DNA from: Evansella sp. LMS18
GTDB taxonomy: Bacteria > Bacillota > Bacilli > Bacillales > Salisediminibacteriaceae
DNA length: 64,000 nt
Direction: 5' to 3'
NCBI RefSeq assembly: GCF_024362785.1
Contig: NZ_CP093301.1
Location: 496,001-560,000, forward strand
In this document: piece after piece, positions 57,161-64,000 of the stretch
Layout of the letters: each line of letters starts with the position of its first letter
Numbering within the stretch: position 1 is the first letter of the stretch
Program-made: the position numbers and the translations under genes
The notes under the pieces: generated by a model
What the model saw: only the letters and a program-made list of their open reading frames with translations
Database searches by the model: none
Told to the model about the DNA's origin: nothing

Positions 57161-57559
57161 TCAATACGCCATTTCAGCATCATGGTAAAATTTAAATTCG
57201 AGGAGATTGTTCGACGGATCGTTCAGAAAAAATGTTACATGTTCTTCCCGCTTTCCCTTGAAGCGGACCATAGGGGTTTGGAAAAACGGCAGTTCCTGCT
57301 CTTTCGCTGCTTCCAGACAGCTATCGAATTCTTCTTTATTTAAGAAGGTAACCCCATAGTGCCGGGGATACATTTTCGGCTTCTCATCGATTTCATCCGG
57401 GTTCAAATGACATACGACCTGGTCGCCGAAGAAGTCCAGGGTTACCCGGTCATCATATCTTCTTGCAATCCTGCACCCCAATTTTTCATAAAAATCCGCA
57501 GTTTCATCCAAATCGGCACAAGGTACAGCTAAATGAAATATTTTATTAACGTCTCTCAT
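57161..57559 (-). CDS. VOC-superfamily (glyoxalase-like) protein
   Basis: A 132-residue protein with two beta-alpha-beta-beta-beta modules. The start FHLAVPCADLDETADFYEKLGCRIARR and the end VTFFLNDPSNNLLEFKFYHD are typical of the vicinal oxygen chelate superfamily. Likely metal ligands are His9, a second His in the middle (RHYGV) and Glu near the end (LLEFKFY). The substrate is unknown. It is the last gene of the comB-comA operon, 20 bases after comA, so it may act on a sulfolactate-pathway intermediate or clear a side product. Confidence 0.78.
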   Translation of the reverse strand: MRDVNKIFHLAVPCADLDETADFYEKLGCRIARRYDDRVTLDFFGDQVVCHLNPDEIDEKPKMYPRHYGVTFLNKEEFDSCLEAAKEQELPFFQTPMVRFKGKREEHVTFFLNDPSNNLLEFKFYHDAEMAY

Positions 57560-57579
57560 AAAATCTCCCCTCTCTGTTT

Positions 57580-58341
57580 TTAAACGCTGTGGAATGTGTC
57601 AGAACGCAGACCAAGCCTTAAAGTTTCCAAGGCTATAACATCGGAAAATGGAATATTGGCAAGGTTGACGTCAGAACCTATTTTATTGATGAACAATGTT
57701 TGTAGTTTCTTTGAGGGCGCTTCGAAGATAAGCTTATCTGCATTAATCTCGGCTGCTAATATTTCATCAATAAGATCCATTCTTACTTCCCCGTCCCCGC
57801 TGCAAAGACCGCTTGTTCCTGTTTCCCGGGCTTCTGTGATCACCATTTCAGCCCCTGCGCTGAAATCCTCTTTTATATATTCCAGCCACTCCTCCGGCTT
57901 TTCCGTTTGGGAACGTGCACTGTCTTTACTGCCAACTTCACTGAGCACGATAAAGTCTTTTGAAAATTCGCTGATATATTTTCCTTTGTCCTTATTGCTC
58001 AGGTTTATCGTCCCGTTTGATATTTCCACATATCTGCAGTCAAACTCCATGCAATACTGCCGATAATCATCCAGCCGTCCCTGGCTCAGAAACTTCTCAA
58101 ATAATGTCCCTCCAAAAAAATAATTAATATTATGTCCCTTTAAGCAGCTTATCTTCTCCCCCAGTGTTTTTGTGACGATGGAAGTTCCCCAGCCAAATTT
58201 CACAAAATCGATAAACTCCCCTGCGCTGCTCACACTGTCTTTAAATGACTGCAGCGGCAAACCGTTATCGATCAAAACAGATAATCCTCTTTTTCTCGGC
58301 TTGTTTTCTCTGGCAGGCATCATAAGTTTAGAACAATTCAT
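57580..58341 (-). CDS. comA: Phosphosulfolactate synthase
   Basis: Adds sulfite to phosphoenolpyruvate to give (2R)-phospho-3-sulfolactate. The 253-residue protein is a TIM barrel. Family segments are VKFGWGTS, YVEISNGTINLS, VLSEVGSKD, ITEARETGTSGLCSG and LIFEAPSKKLQ. The name comA is from coenzyme M synthesis and is unrelated to the competence regulator; the Bacillus equivalent is YitD, recalled as part of sulfolactate formation in spores. It overlaps comB by 4 bases. Confidence 0.93.
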   Translation of the reverse strand: MNCSKLMMPARENKPRKRGLSVLIDNGLPLQSFKDSVSSAGEFIDFVKFGWGTSIVTKTLGEKISCLKGHNINYFFGGTLFEKFLSQGRLDDYRQYCMEFDCRYVEISNGTINLSNKDKGKYISEFSKDFIVLSEVGSKDSARSQTEKPEEWLEYIKEDFSAGAEMVITEARETGTSGLCSGDGEVRMDLIDEILAAEINADKLIFEAPSKKLQTLFINKIGSDVNLANIPFSDVIALETLRLGLRSDTFHSV

Positions 58342-59024
58342 ATACTTAACCTCACGATCGCGGGTAGTCCGTTTACTTCTTTGACTTCCATTATAAAATC
58401 TGTCTCGTTCACCTGGGAGCAGTATGAAATATCATCCTCATTAAATTCCGGCTTGCTTTTATCATAGAATTTCATTGCCGCTTCAGATTCCATTATTCTT
58501 CGCTCAATTTCCTGCAGCCTAAACTTCTTCGCCCCTGTAATAATCCCATGCATATATTGGGCGCAGGCAAAATCATCATCCCCTTCCGGATGGGAGGCTA
58601 TTATATTTATCCTGTCCCCCTTCCCTGAACTTTTTTTTACATAATCCGCAGTTTTTCCTGCATTTGAATAGCCTGTGACGTAGACAGAATCTGCGTTCAT
58701 ATAATTTAAAGCAGCAGTAACACCGTTTGTTGTCTTCAGGATAAGTGTTTCCCCTTCCAGATCCTTTTCCGCTGCCTCAGCAGGAGAATTCCCCATATCA
58801 AACCCTTCAACCGGAAGACCCTTCACTTCTCCTGCAGCCAAATATTGAGGATTAGCTTTCTTCAGGTCCAGCGCCTCCTGGACTGTCTTCACCATGATAA
58901 TTTTTTCCGCTCCACCTGAGAGAGCATAATGAGCGACAGTAAAAGCCCTGATGACATCGATAACTATGTTTGTCTCAGCTTTATTTATTTTTTTATCATA
59001 TCCCTGCACTATTGATACCTGCAT
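58338..59024 (-). CDS. comB: 2-phosphosulfolactate phosphatase
   Basis: Removes phosphate from phosphosulfolactate to give sulfolactate. The 228-residue protein has the conserved IVIDVIRAFTVAHYALSGGAEKI start, GEVKGLPVEGFDMGNSP, LILKTTNGVTAALNYM and ASHPEGDDDFACAQYM segments of the ComB family. GGGGAG precedes the ATG. First gene of the minus-strand operon and divergent from cysH across a 194-base gap. The sulfolactate dehydrogenase (ComC of archaea) is not in this window. Confidence 0.93.
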   Translation of the reverse strand: MQVSIVQGYDKKINKAETNIVIDVIRAFTVAHYALSGGAEKIIMVKTVQEALDLKKANPQYLAAGEVKGLPVEGFDMGNSPAEAAEKDLEGETLILKTTNGVTAALNYMNADSVYVTGYSNAGKTADYVKKSSGKGDRINIIASHPEGDDDFACAQYMHGIITGAKKFRLQEIERRIMESEAAMKFYDKSKPEFNEDDISYCSQVNETDFIMEVKEVNGLPAIVRLSI

Positions 59025-59146
59025 TTTTCACTCCCCTGTAATCGTTTTGCAAGTAAAAATCAGTCAATTATCCATATTCGCCCCCGTTGAGGAATGTGCG
59101 GAGAAATCGCCTGTTAAGCCCAAATACTCTAAATCTCCTGTCAGAC

Positions 59147-59175
59147 TTCACATTTTTTCTTTCCTTGAATAATCT
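59147..59175 (+). promoter_or_regulatory. Possible promoter of the cysH operon
   Basis: TTCACA, 17-base spacer, TAATCT lies 43 bases before the cysH start. The -35 matches five of six sigma-A positions, the -10 only three. No clear sporulation-type promoter was found for either direction in 59025-59218. Confidence 0.25.
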
Positions 59176-59218
59176 GCCTATATATTTTTGTTCAGGGAAG
59201 TAAAGGAGGAACGAGTGG

Positions 59219-59941
59219 ATGGAAAACCAGCTGACATTTGAGACGTGGGAGAATGAAGCGGCTGAAAAACTAAACAAATCGCTTATAACTCCGGGAGAAG
59301 TACTCAAATGGGCTTACGGCACTTATGGAAACGACATCGTTTACGCCTGCAGTTTCGGAGCGGAAGGAGTAGTATTATGTGATCTCATTAGCAAAGTAAA
59401 TGAAAGGGCGGAGATCATTTTTCTGGATACGGAGCTGCACTTTAAAGAAACTTACGAGCTTATAGACAAAATGAAAGAAAGATATCCTCTTTTGAATATA
59501 AAAATGGTGAAGCCTGCCCTTACTCTGGAAGAACAGGCAGCACAATTTGGGGAGGAGCTCTGGAAAGGAAATCCGAATTTCTGCTGCAGTTTGCGGAAAA
59601 TAAAGCCCCTTGAAACGGAACTTCAGCATGTTAAGGCGTGGATATCCGGACTGAGAAGGGACCAGTCCCCTGCCAGAAGCAAACTTGAAAAAGTAAATAG
59701 AGACGAAAGATTTAAACGCATCAAAGTCTGCCCGATCATTGACTGGACATGGGAGGATATCTGGACATATATCACTTTATATGAGCTGCCCTATAACCTT
59801 CTCCACGATAAAAACTATCCAAGCATCGGCTGTGAAAAGTGTACTGTCCCCGCAGTAAATCAGGCAGATACACGAAGCGGCCGCTGGGCACAAACCGGCA
59901 AAACAGAATGCGGATTACACGTAAACATGGAGGGAAAGTAA
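59219..59941 (+). CDS. cysH: Iron-sulfur type (phospho)adenylylsulfate reductase
   Basis: Reduces APS or PAPS to sulfite. The 240-residue protein has the PP-loop-like start region [10 protein letters not shown] and [14 protein letters not shown] 4Fe-4S cluster site is formed by Cys122-Cys123 (NFCCSLRK) and Cys205/Cys208 (GCEKC). The catalytic cysteine is Cys231 in TKTECGLH-type context (TGKTECGLH). The cluster cysteines mark the branch that can use APS directly. AAAGGAGG precedes the ATG. The stop overlaps the sat start (TAATG). Confidence 0.94.
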   Translation: MENQLTFETWENEAAEKLNKSLITPGEVLKWAYGTYGNDIVYACSFGAEGVVLCDLISKVNERAEIIFLDTELHFKETYELIDKMKERYPLLNIKMVKPALTLEEQAAQFGEELWKGNPNFCCSLRKIKPLETELQHVKAWISGLRRDQSPARSKLEKVNRDERFKRIKVCPIIDWTWEDIWTYITLYELPYNLLHDKNYPSIGCEKCTVPAVNQADTRSGRWAQTGKTECGLHVNMEGK

Positions 59942-61107
59942 TGAGTTTAATACAGCCCCATGGCGGTGCTTTAATTAACCGGCTGGACAAAGAAGCAGAT
60001 TATGACTTCGATTGTATTATTGAAATGGATAAAACAGAGTTAACCGATCTGGAGCTCATTGCAACTGGAGCCTACAGCCCTCTTGAAGGCTTCCTGGAAG
60101 AAGAGGAATATTATTCCGTGGTGGAAAAAATGCGACTGAAGAACAATCTGCCCTGGAGTATCCCTATAACGCTGACAACGGATAGGAAATCAGCTGCCAG
60201 ACTGGATAAAGGGACTGTTGCGGCACTCAGATACGACGGTGAGGTATACGGATATATCACCGTGAAAAGTATCTTTATTCCTGACAAAAATAATGAAGCA
60301 TTATTGGTTTACAGCACAACTGATAACTCACACCCAGGTATAAACAAGTTGTTCAGCCGTCCGGAAGTTTACATCGGAGGCCCTGTCACTATGTGCAAAA
60401 GACCAGAAAGAGAACACCTGGAAGAATATCACCTGGATCCTGATGAAACAAGGAAAAAAATCGAAAGATCCGGCTGGAAATCAGTCGTCGGCTTTCAGAC
60501 AAGAAACCCGGTACACCGTGCCCATGAATATATTCAAAAAACTGCGCTCGAAACGATAGACGGTCTGCTCCTTCACCCCCTTACCGGGGAAACAAAAGCA
60601 GACGACATTCCAAGTGATGTAAGGATGAAAAGCTATACCGTCCTGCTGGAGAATTATTATCCGCAAGATAGAGTCCTTCTTTCCGTGTTCCCTGCAGCTA
60701 TGCGTTATGCCGGGCCAAGAGAAGCGATTTTCCATGCAATTGTCCGAAAGAATTACGGATGTACTCATTTTATCGTCGGCCGCGACCATGCCGGTGTAGG
60801 CGACTATTATGGCACCTATGATGCCCAGAAGATATTCAGTAATTTTTCCAGTGATGAACTTGGAATTACACCTTTATTTTTTGAGCATAGTTTCTTTTGC
60901 AGGAAGTGCGGTTCGATGGCTTCCCTGAAAACTTGCCCTCACGGTTCCTCAGAGCATGTGGTTTTATCAGGGACAAAAGTACGGCAAATGCTCAGCCGTG
61001 GCGAGATGCCTCCGAAAGAATTCAGCCGGCCAGAAGTTGCCTCCGTTTTAATTGAAGGCATGTCTGAATATGTGCTGGAGCACAGCGGGGGAAAACCAAA
61101 TGGGTAA
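59941..61107 (+). CDS. sat: Sulfate adenylyltransferase (ATP sulfurylase)
   Basis: Makes APS from sulfate and ATP. About 388 residues, the monomeric bacterial type. [11 protein letters not shown] (186-196) holds the HxxH nucleotide site, [12 protein letters not shown] follows, and [17 protein letters not shown] may bind a metal with its cysteines. GGAGGG precedes the ATG; a longer frame starting in cysH is rejected. It overlaps cysC by 8 bases. Confidence 0.96.
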   Translation: MSLIQPHGGALINRLDKEADYDFDCIIEMDKTELTDLELIATGAYSPLEGFLEEEEYYSVVEKMRLKNNLPWSIPITLTTDRKSAARLDKGTVAALRYDGEVYGYITVKSIFIPDKNNEALLVYSTTDNSHPGINKLFSRPEVYIGGPVTMCKRPEREHLEEYHLDPDETRKKIERSGWKSVVGFQTRNPVHRAHEYIQKTALETIDGLLLHPLTGETKADDIPSDVRMKSYTVLLENYYPQDRVLLSVFPAAMRYAGPREAIFHAIVRKNYGCTHFIVGRDHAGVGDYYGTYDAQKIFSNFSSDELGITPLFFEHSFFCRKCGSMASLKTCPHGSSEHVVLSGTKVRQMLSRGEMPPKEFSRPEVASVLIEGMSEYVLEHSGGKPNG

Positions 61108-61693
61108 AAATATCGTCTGGCATCCTTCGGCAGTCTCTAAAGGAGAACGTGAGCAATTGAACAGGCACAAAAGTTTCGTACTATGGTTTACCGGGCTTTC
61201 TGGCTCAGGAAAATCCACGATAGCTAATGCGTTGGACAGAAAACTATTCGAATTAGGGAAAAGAAGCTATTTGCTGGATGGGGATAATATACGCCACGGA
61301 CTGAATAAAGACCTGGGTTTCGGAGAGAAGGACCGGAGAGAAAACATCCGGAGAATAGGAGAAGTCGCGAAACTTTTCACGGACAGCGGCCAGATTGTCC
61401 TCACTGCGTTCATTTCACCATTCGCTGAAGACAGGAAGCAAATCAGAAGTCTGTTCCCGGCAGGGGAGTTTTTTGAAATTTACGTAGACTGCCCGTTGGA
61501 AGTATGCGAAAGAAGAGATCCGAAGGGGTTATATAAGAAAGCCAGAAATGGAGAAATTAAAGATTTCACCGGAATTGATTCCCCGTATGAGCGGCCGGAA
61601 CACCCTGAACTTGAAATAAATTCAGCATATATAAGTCCCGAAAAAGCAGCCGGCACCATCATCAATTATTTAAAAAAGAGAGAATTGATATAG
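61100..61693 (+). CDS. cysC: Adenylylsulfate kinase
   Basis: Phosphorylates APS to PAPS. The 197-residue protein has the P-loop GLSGSGKST (32-40), the substrate segment [32 protein letters not shown] and [10 protein letters not shown]. The usual length and motifs indicate an active enzyme. Its presence beside an APS-capable CysH means both APS and PAPS routes to sulfite may exist, or that PAPS is the intended CysH substrate. Confidence 0.96.
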   Translation: MGKNIVWHPSAVSKGEREQLNRHKSFVLWFTGLSGSGKSTIANALDRKLFELGKRSYLLDGDNIRHGLNKDLGFGEKDRRENIRRIGEVAKLFTDSGQIVLTAFISPFAEDRKQIRSLFPAGEFFEIYVDCPLEVCERRDPKGLYKKARNGEIKDFTGIDSPYERPEHPELEINSAYISPEKAAGTIINYLKKRELI

Positions 61694-61796
61694 AACCTGA
61701 AAAGAGGCCAGTTTTTGTTTTTTCACAGGCTTTTTTCAGGAGGTGTATAGCTTCCATCTGTAAGCCCATGTCCGGCAGAGGAGCGGAAAAAATAAA

Positions 61797-63569
61797 ATGA
61801 CTGTAGAGATTTTACTGGTCCTGCTCGTAACAGGCACTATGCTTATATGTTTAATCAAAGAAATAGCCCGTCCTGATCTCATCGTGTTCTGTGCTTTGGC
61901 CGTCCTGTTCGTCTCGGGTATATTGTCTCCCGCCGAAGCCGTCAGAGGATTTTCAAATGAAGGAATGCTTACAGTTGCGATTCTGTTTATTGTTGCAGGT
62001 GCAGTTCAGCAAAGCGGAATACTGACTAAAATGATAACGAAAGTAATTGGAACAGGAAAGTCTCCAAGATTTTCAATTTTGAAGATGATGCTTCCTGTCT
62101 CTGGCATGTCGGCATTTTTAAATAATACACCAATCGTAGTTATGTTCACCCCGGTTATCCGGAACTGGTGCAAGGAGAGGAATATTTCCCCTTCCAAGTT
62201 TTTGATTCCTCTCTCTTACGCAACCATTTTTGGAGGTACGATTACGCTGATCGGTACCTCCACCAATCTGATTGTCCACGGGCTGATGCTTGAGAACGGC
62301 CTTAAAGGATACTCCATGTTCCAGCTGGCGGTGATTGGCGTGCCGGCAGCTTTGATAGGTGTCCTTTATATGTGTACGATAGGTTATAAACTGCTCCCTG
62401 TAAGAACTTCCTCAGACGTATTATTTGAAAATACAAGAGAATATTTATCGGAATTAATTGTGGAAAAAAACTCATCTATTTCCGGAAAAACGATTGAAAA
62501 AGCAGGGCTGCGGCATTTGAACGGCTTATACCTCATTGAAATTATCCGGAGTGATGGAGAACGAATAGCCCCTGTTACTTCCCATCATAAGATTAAAGAT
62601 GGCGACAGGCTTATATTTACAGGGCTGATATCGACTATTGTGGAGCTTCAGAATATGCGCGGTGTCAGGGTCGATCCAGGCTCTACTATTCAGCTCGATG
62701 ACCTGAAGAACGGAAACCAGGTTCTCCTCGAAGCAGTCGTCTCCCACCAGTCAGGTTTAATAAATAAAACAATCAGGCAAAACAGATTTCGCTCCCGCTA
62801 CGGTGGCGGAGTCATCGCTGTGCACAGAAATGAAAAGCGAATTAACAATAAAGTTGGAGATATTTTCCTGGAACCGGGGGATACTCTGCTTGTTCTTGCA
62901 GGAAAAGACTTCATAAAGCGCTGGTCCAGCTCAAAGGATTTTTACATTATTAATCCTGTGGATGGCCCTGAAGTAACCGATTCATTCAAAACGTCTGTTG
63001 CAGTGATTGTCCTTGCCGGAATGGTACTGCTTGCCGCCCTTGAAATAATGTCCATGTTAAAGGCAGCAACACTAGCAGTTCTTATTTTGTTTCTTACAAG
63101 AACCATTGGCCTTGATTCAGCAGGGAAATATATGCAGTTTAATGTGCTTCTGCTTATTGCCAGCTCTATTGGGATAGGGGCCGCAATGGAATCTTCCGGT
63201 ACAGCCTCTTTTATAGCAGGATATATCGTCTCTGCCACAGAAATATTCGGTGTAGTTGGCATTTTAATCCTTCTGTATTTAGTAACCAACCTCTTTACTG
63301 AAGTAATTACAAACAATGCTGCTGTAGTTATCATGTTTCCCATAGCCCTTGCTGCTGCATCAATAACAGGGGCAGATCCCCTTCCCTTTCTCGTAACTAT
63401 TACAATTGCAGCCTCCGCCAGCTTTTCCACTCCGATTGGGTACCAGACTAACCTTATCGTCTATGGCCCTGGAGGCTACAGGTTTACCGATTATATGAAA
63501 ACCGGAATCGCACTGAATATTATCTATCTGCTTGTAACAATTTTTATGTGTTATTTTTTATGGTTGTAA
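61797..63569 (+). CDS. SLC13-family permease with two TrkA-C domains
   Basis: A 590-residue transporter of the divalent-anion:sodium symporter family. Hydrophobic halves (about 1-195 and 400-590) flank two cytoplasmic TrkA-C/RCK_C domains (about 215-300 and 305-385). Conserved loops are SAFLNNTPIVVMF and TLIGTSTNLIVHG in the first half and ITNNAAVVIMFPIA and FSTPIGYQTNLIVYGPGGY in the second. Its place behind cysH-sat-cysC makes sulfate uptake the best guess; export of sulfolactate is a less likely alternative. GAGGAGCGG precedes the ATG. A CCTGAAAA/TTTTCAGG inverted repeat lies in the upstream gap. Confidence 0.88.
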   Translation: MTVEILLVLLVTGTMLICLIKEIARPDLIVFCALAVLFVSGILSPAEAVRGFSNEGMLTVAILFIVAGAVQQSGILTKMITKVIGTGKSPRFSILKMMLPVSGMSAFLNNTPIVVMFTPVIRNWCKERNISPSKFLIPLSYATIFGGTITLIGTSTNLIVHGLMLENGLKGYSMFQLAVIGVPAALIGVLYMCTIGYKLLPVRTSSDVLFENTREYLSELIVEKNSSISGKTIEKAGLRHLNGLYLIEIIRSDGERIAPVTSHHKIKDGDRLIFTGLISTIVELQNMRGVRVDPGSTIQLDDLKNGNQVLLEAVVSHQSGLINKTIRQNRFRSRYGGGVIAVHRNEKRINNKVGDIFLEPGDTLLVLAGKDFIKRWSSSKDFYIINPVDGPEVTDSFKTSVAVIVLAGMVLLAALEIMSMLKAATLAVLILFLTRTIGLDSAGKYMQFNVLLLIASSIGIGAAMESSGTASFIAGYIVSATEIFGVVGILILLYLVTNLFTEVITNNAAVVIMFPIALAAASITGADPLPFLVTITIAASASFSTPIGYQTNLIVYGPGGYRFTDYMKTGIALNIIYLLVTIFMCYFLWL

Positions 63570-63619
63570 GTGTCTTTTTACATCTATATCAGGTTAATTA
63601 TTGCTTTAATTATCCTATT

Positions 63620-63815
63620 CATCCTTTCGGGAATTCAGATGGGGCAATTCCTGCGCTCATAGGATGAATCGCACCCTATCAGGTATTCAGGTGATGCATT
63701 TACCAATCTCAATACATGAATCGGTCTCTTTCAGGTATTCATTTGAAATGCTTGATTCGCACTCTTTCATACATCCAGATGATGCAATCCCAGCGCTCAA
63801 GGGATGCAGCGCACT
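63620..63815. repeat. Degenerate 52-bp repeat array before clpX
   Basis: ATTCAG-type starts at 63633, 63685 and 63737 are 52 bases apart, each followed by a G-TGATGC-like stretch and a GATGAATCG/GATTCGC-like stretch. A partial fourth unit (ATCCAGATGATGCAAT) begins at 63773. Similarity between units is partial. No frame here looks coding. Confidence 0.5.
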
Positions 63816-63821
63816 CACTAC

Positions 63822-63855
63822 AGAGAAAAAACCTCCGGCAAGCCGCCGGAGGTTT
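63822..63855 (-). terminator. Terminator of clpX
   Basis: AAACCTCCGGC (63829-63839) and GCCGGAGGTTT (63845-63855), 5-base loop, TTTTT on minus. It begins 12 bases past the clpX stop. Confidence 0.92.
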
Positions 63856-63867
63856 CTGTTTTACTGT

Positions 63868-64000
63868 TTATGCACTTTCTCTGTCTGTGATAACTTCGCC
63901 ATCTTTTGACTCAAGAATTGGCTTCTTGCCTTTGCTGACCGCTTCATCCGTGATAATACATTTTGCAATGTCTTCTCTGGATGGCAGGTCATACATAACG
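63868..64000 (-). CDS. clpX: ClpX C-terminus (cut by window edge)
   Basis: Forty-three C-terminal codons and the stop. The translated end VMYDLPSREDIAKCIITDEA is the highly conserved ClpX C-terminal helix region, followed by a variable acidic tail ending DRESA. ClpX is the AAA+ unfoldase of ClpXP. clpX directly upstream of lonB is the normal Bacillus order; here the sulfur cluster and repeats lie between them. Confidence 0.9.
   Translation of the reverse strand, partial: VMYDLPSREDIAKCIITDEAVSKGKKPILESKDGEVITDRESA

Overview
The window comes from the chromosome of an endospore-forming member of the Bacillaceae. The backbone follows, on the minus strand, the order seen around the Bacillus subtilis hem region: clpX (3' end only, right edge), lonB, lonA, ysxC, hemAXCDBL, spoVID, ysxE, valS (with a T-box leader), folC, the comC position, spoIIB, maf, radC, mreB (5' part only, left edge). 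Sporulation genes (spoIIB, spoVID, ysxE, lonB) and sigma-E-like and sigma-F/G-like promoters support a spore former. Long acidic tails on exported proteins hint at a salt- or alkali-adapted species, but the genus cannot be fixed from sequence alone. No rRNA, tRNA, CRISPR array, insertion sequence or prophage was seen.

Several blocks are spliced into this backbone. (1) katG lies between radC and mreB behind a PerR-box-like site. (2) An aspartase gene lies between spoIIB and maf. (3) At the comC position between folC and spoIIB sits a whole type IV pilus locus: pilB-pilT-pilC-pilA-comC/pilD-pilM-pilN-pilO on minus, and three minor prepilins divergently on plus. They are followed by a convergent VanW-domain gene, a small membrane protein and a GAF-GGDEF cyclase. 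(4) Between folC and valS lie a tandem pair of RimK-like ATP-grasp ligases, a LiaIHFSR-type envelope-stress module with a second PspA-like gene, and a DmpA-type peptidase/D-amino-acid transaminase pair. (5) A polar amino-acid ABC transporter and a small membrane protein lie between hemA and ysxC. (6) A divergent sulfolactate-type cluster (comB-comA-VOC on minus; cysH-sat-cysC-SLC13 permease on plus) separates clpX from lonB.

The genes form modules. HemA to HemL make uroporphyrinogen III from glutamyl-tRNA. A PerR-like site near hemA and another near katG suggest a shared peroxide response for haem and the haem enzyme KatG. The pilus set has extension (PilB) and retraction (PilT) motors, and PilB has c-di-GMP-binding MshEN motifs close to a predicted diguanylate cyclase. 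The sulfur cluster can take sulfate to sulfite and join it to phosphoenolpyruvate; no sulfite reductase is present, so the carbon-sulfur end product is probably sulfolactate.

Non-coding DNA is unusually rich in repeats. Upstream of lonB are eleven 9-bp G-rich units and six 101-bp hairpin-bearing units. A GGGGTCTGGCCCC-centred motif recurs at distant places, twice with a longer shared flank just upstream of a gene in the same orientation. There are also small arrays of degenerate repeats and a 36-bp perfect palindrome. A small membrane-protein gene on plus at 36594-36794 has an excellent ribosome-binding site but a CTG start codon and its own strong terminator.
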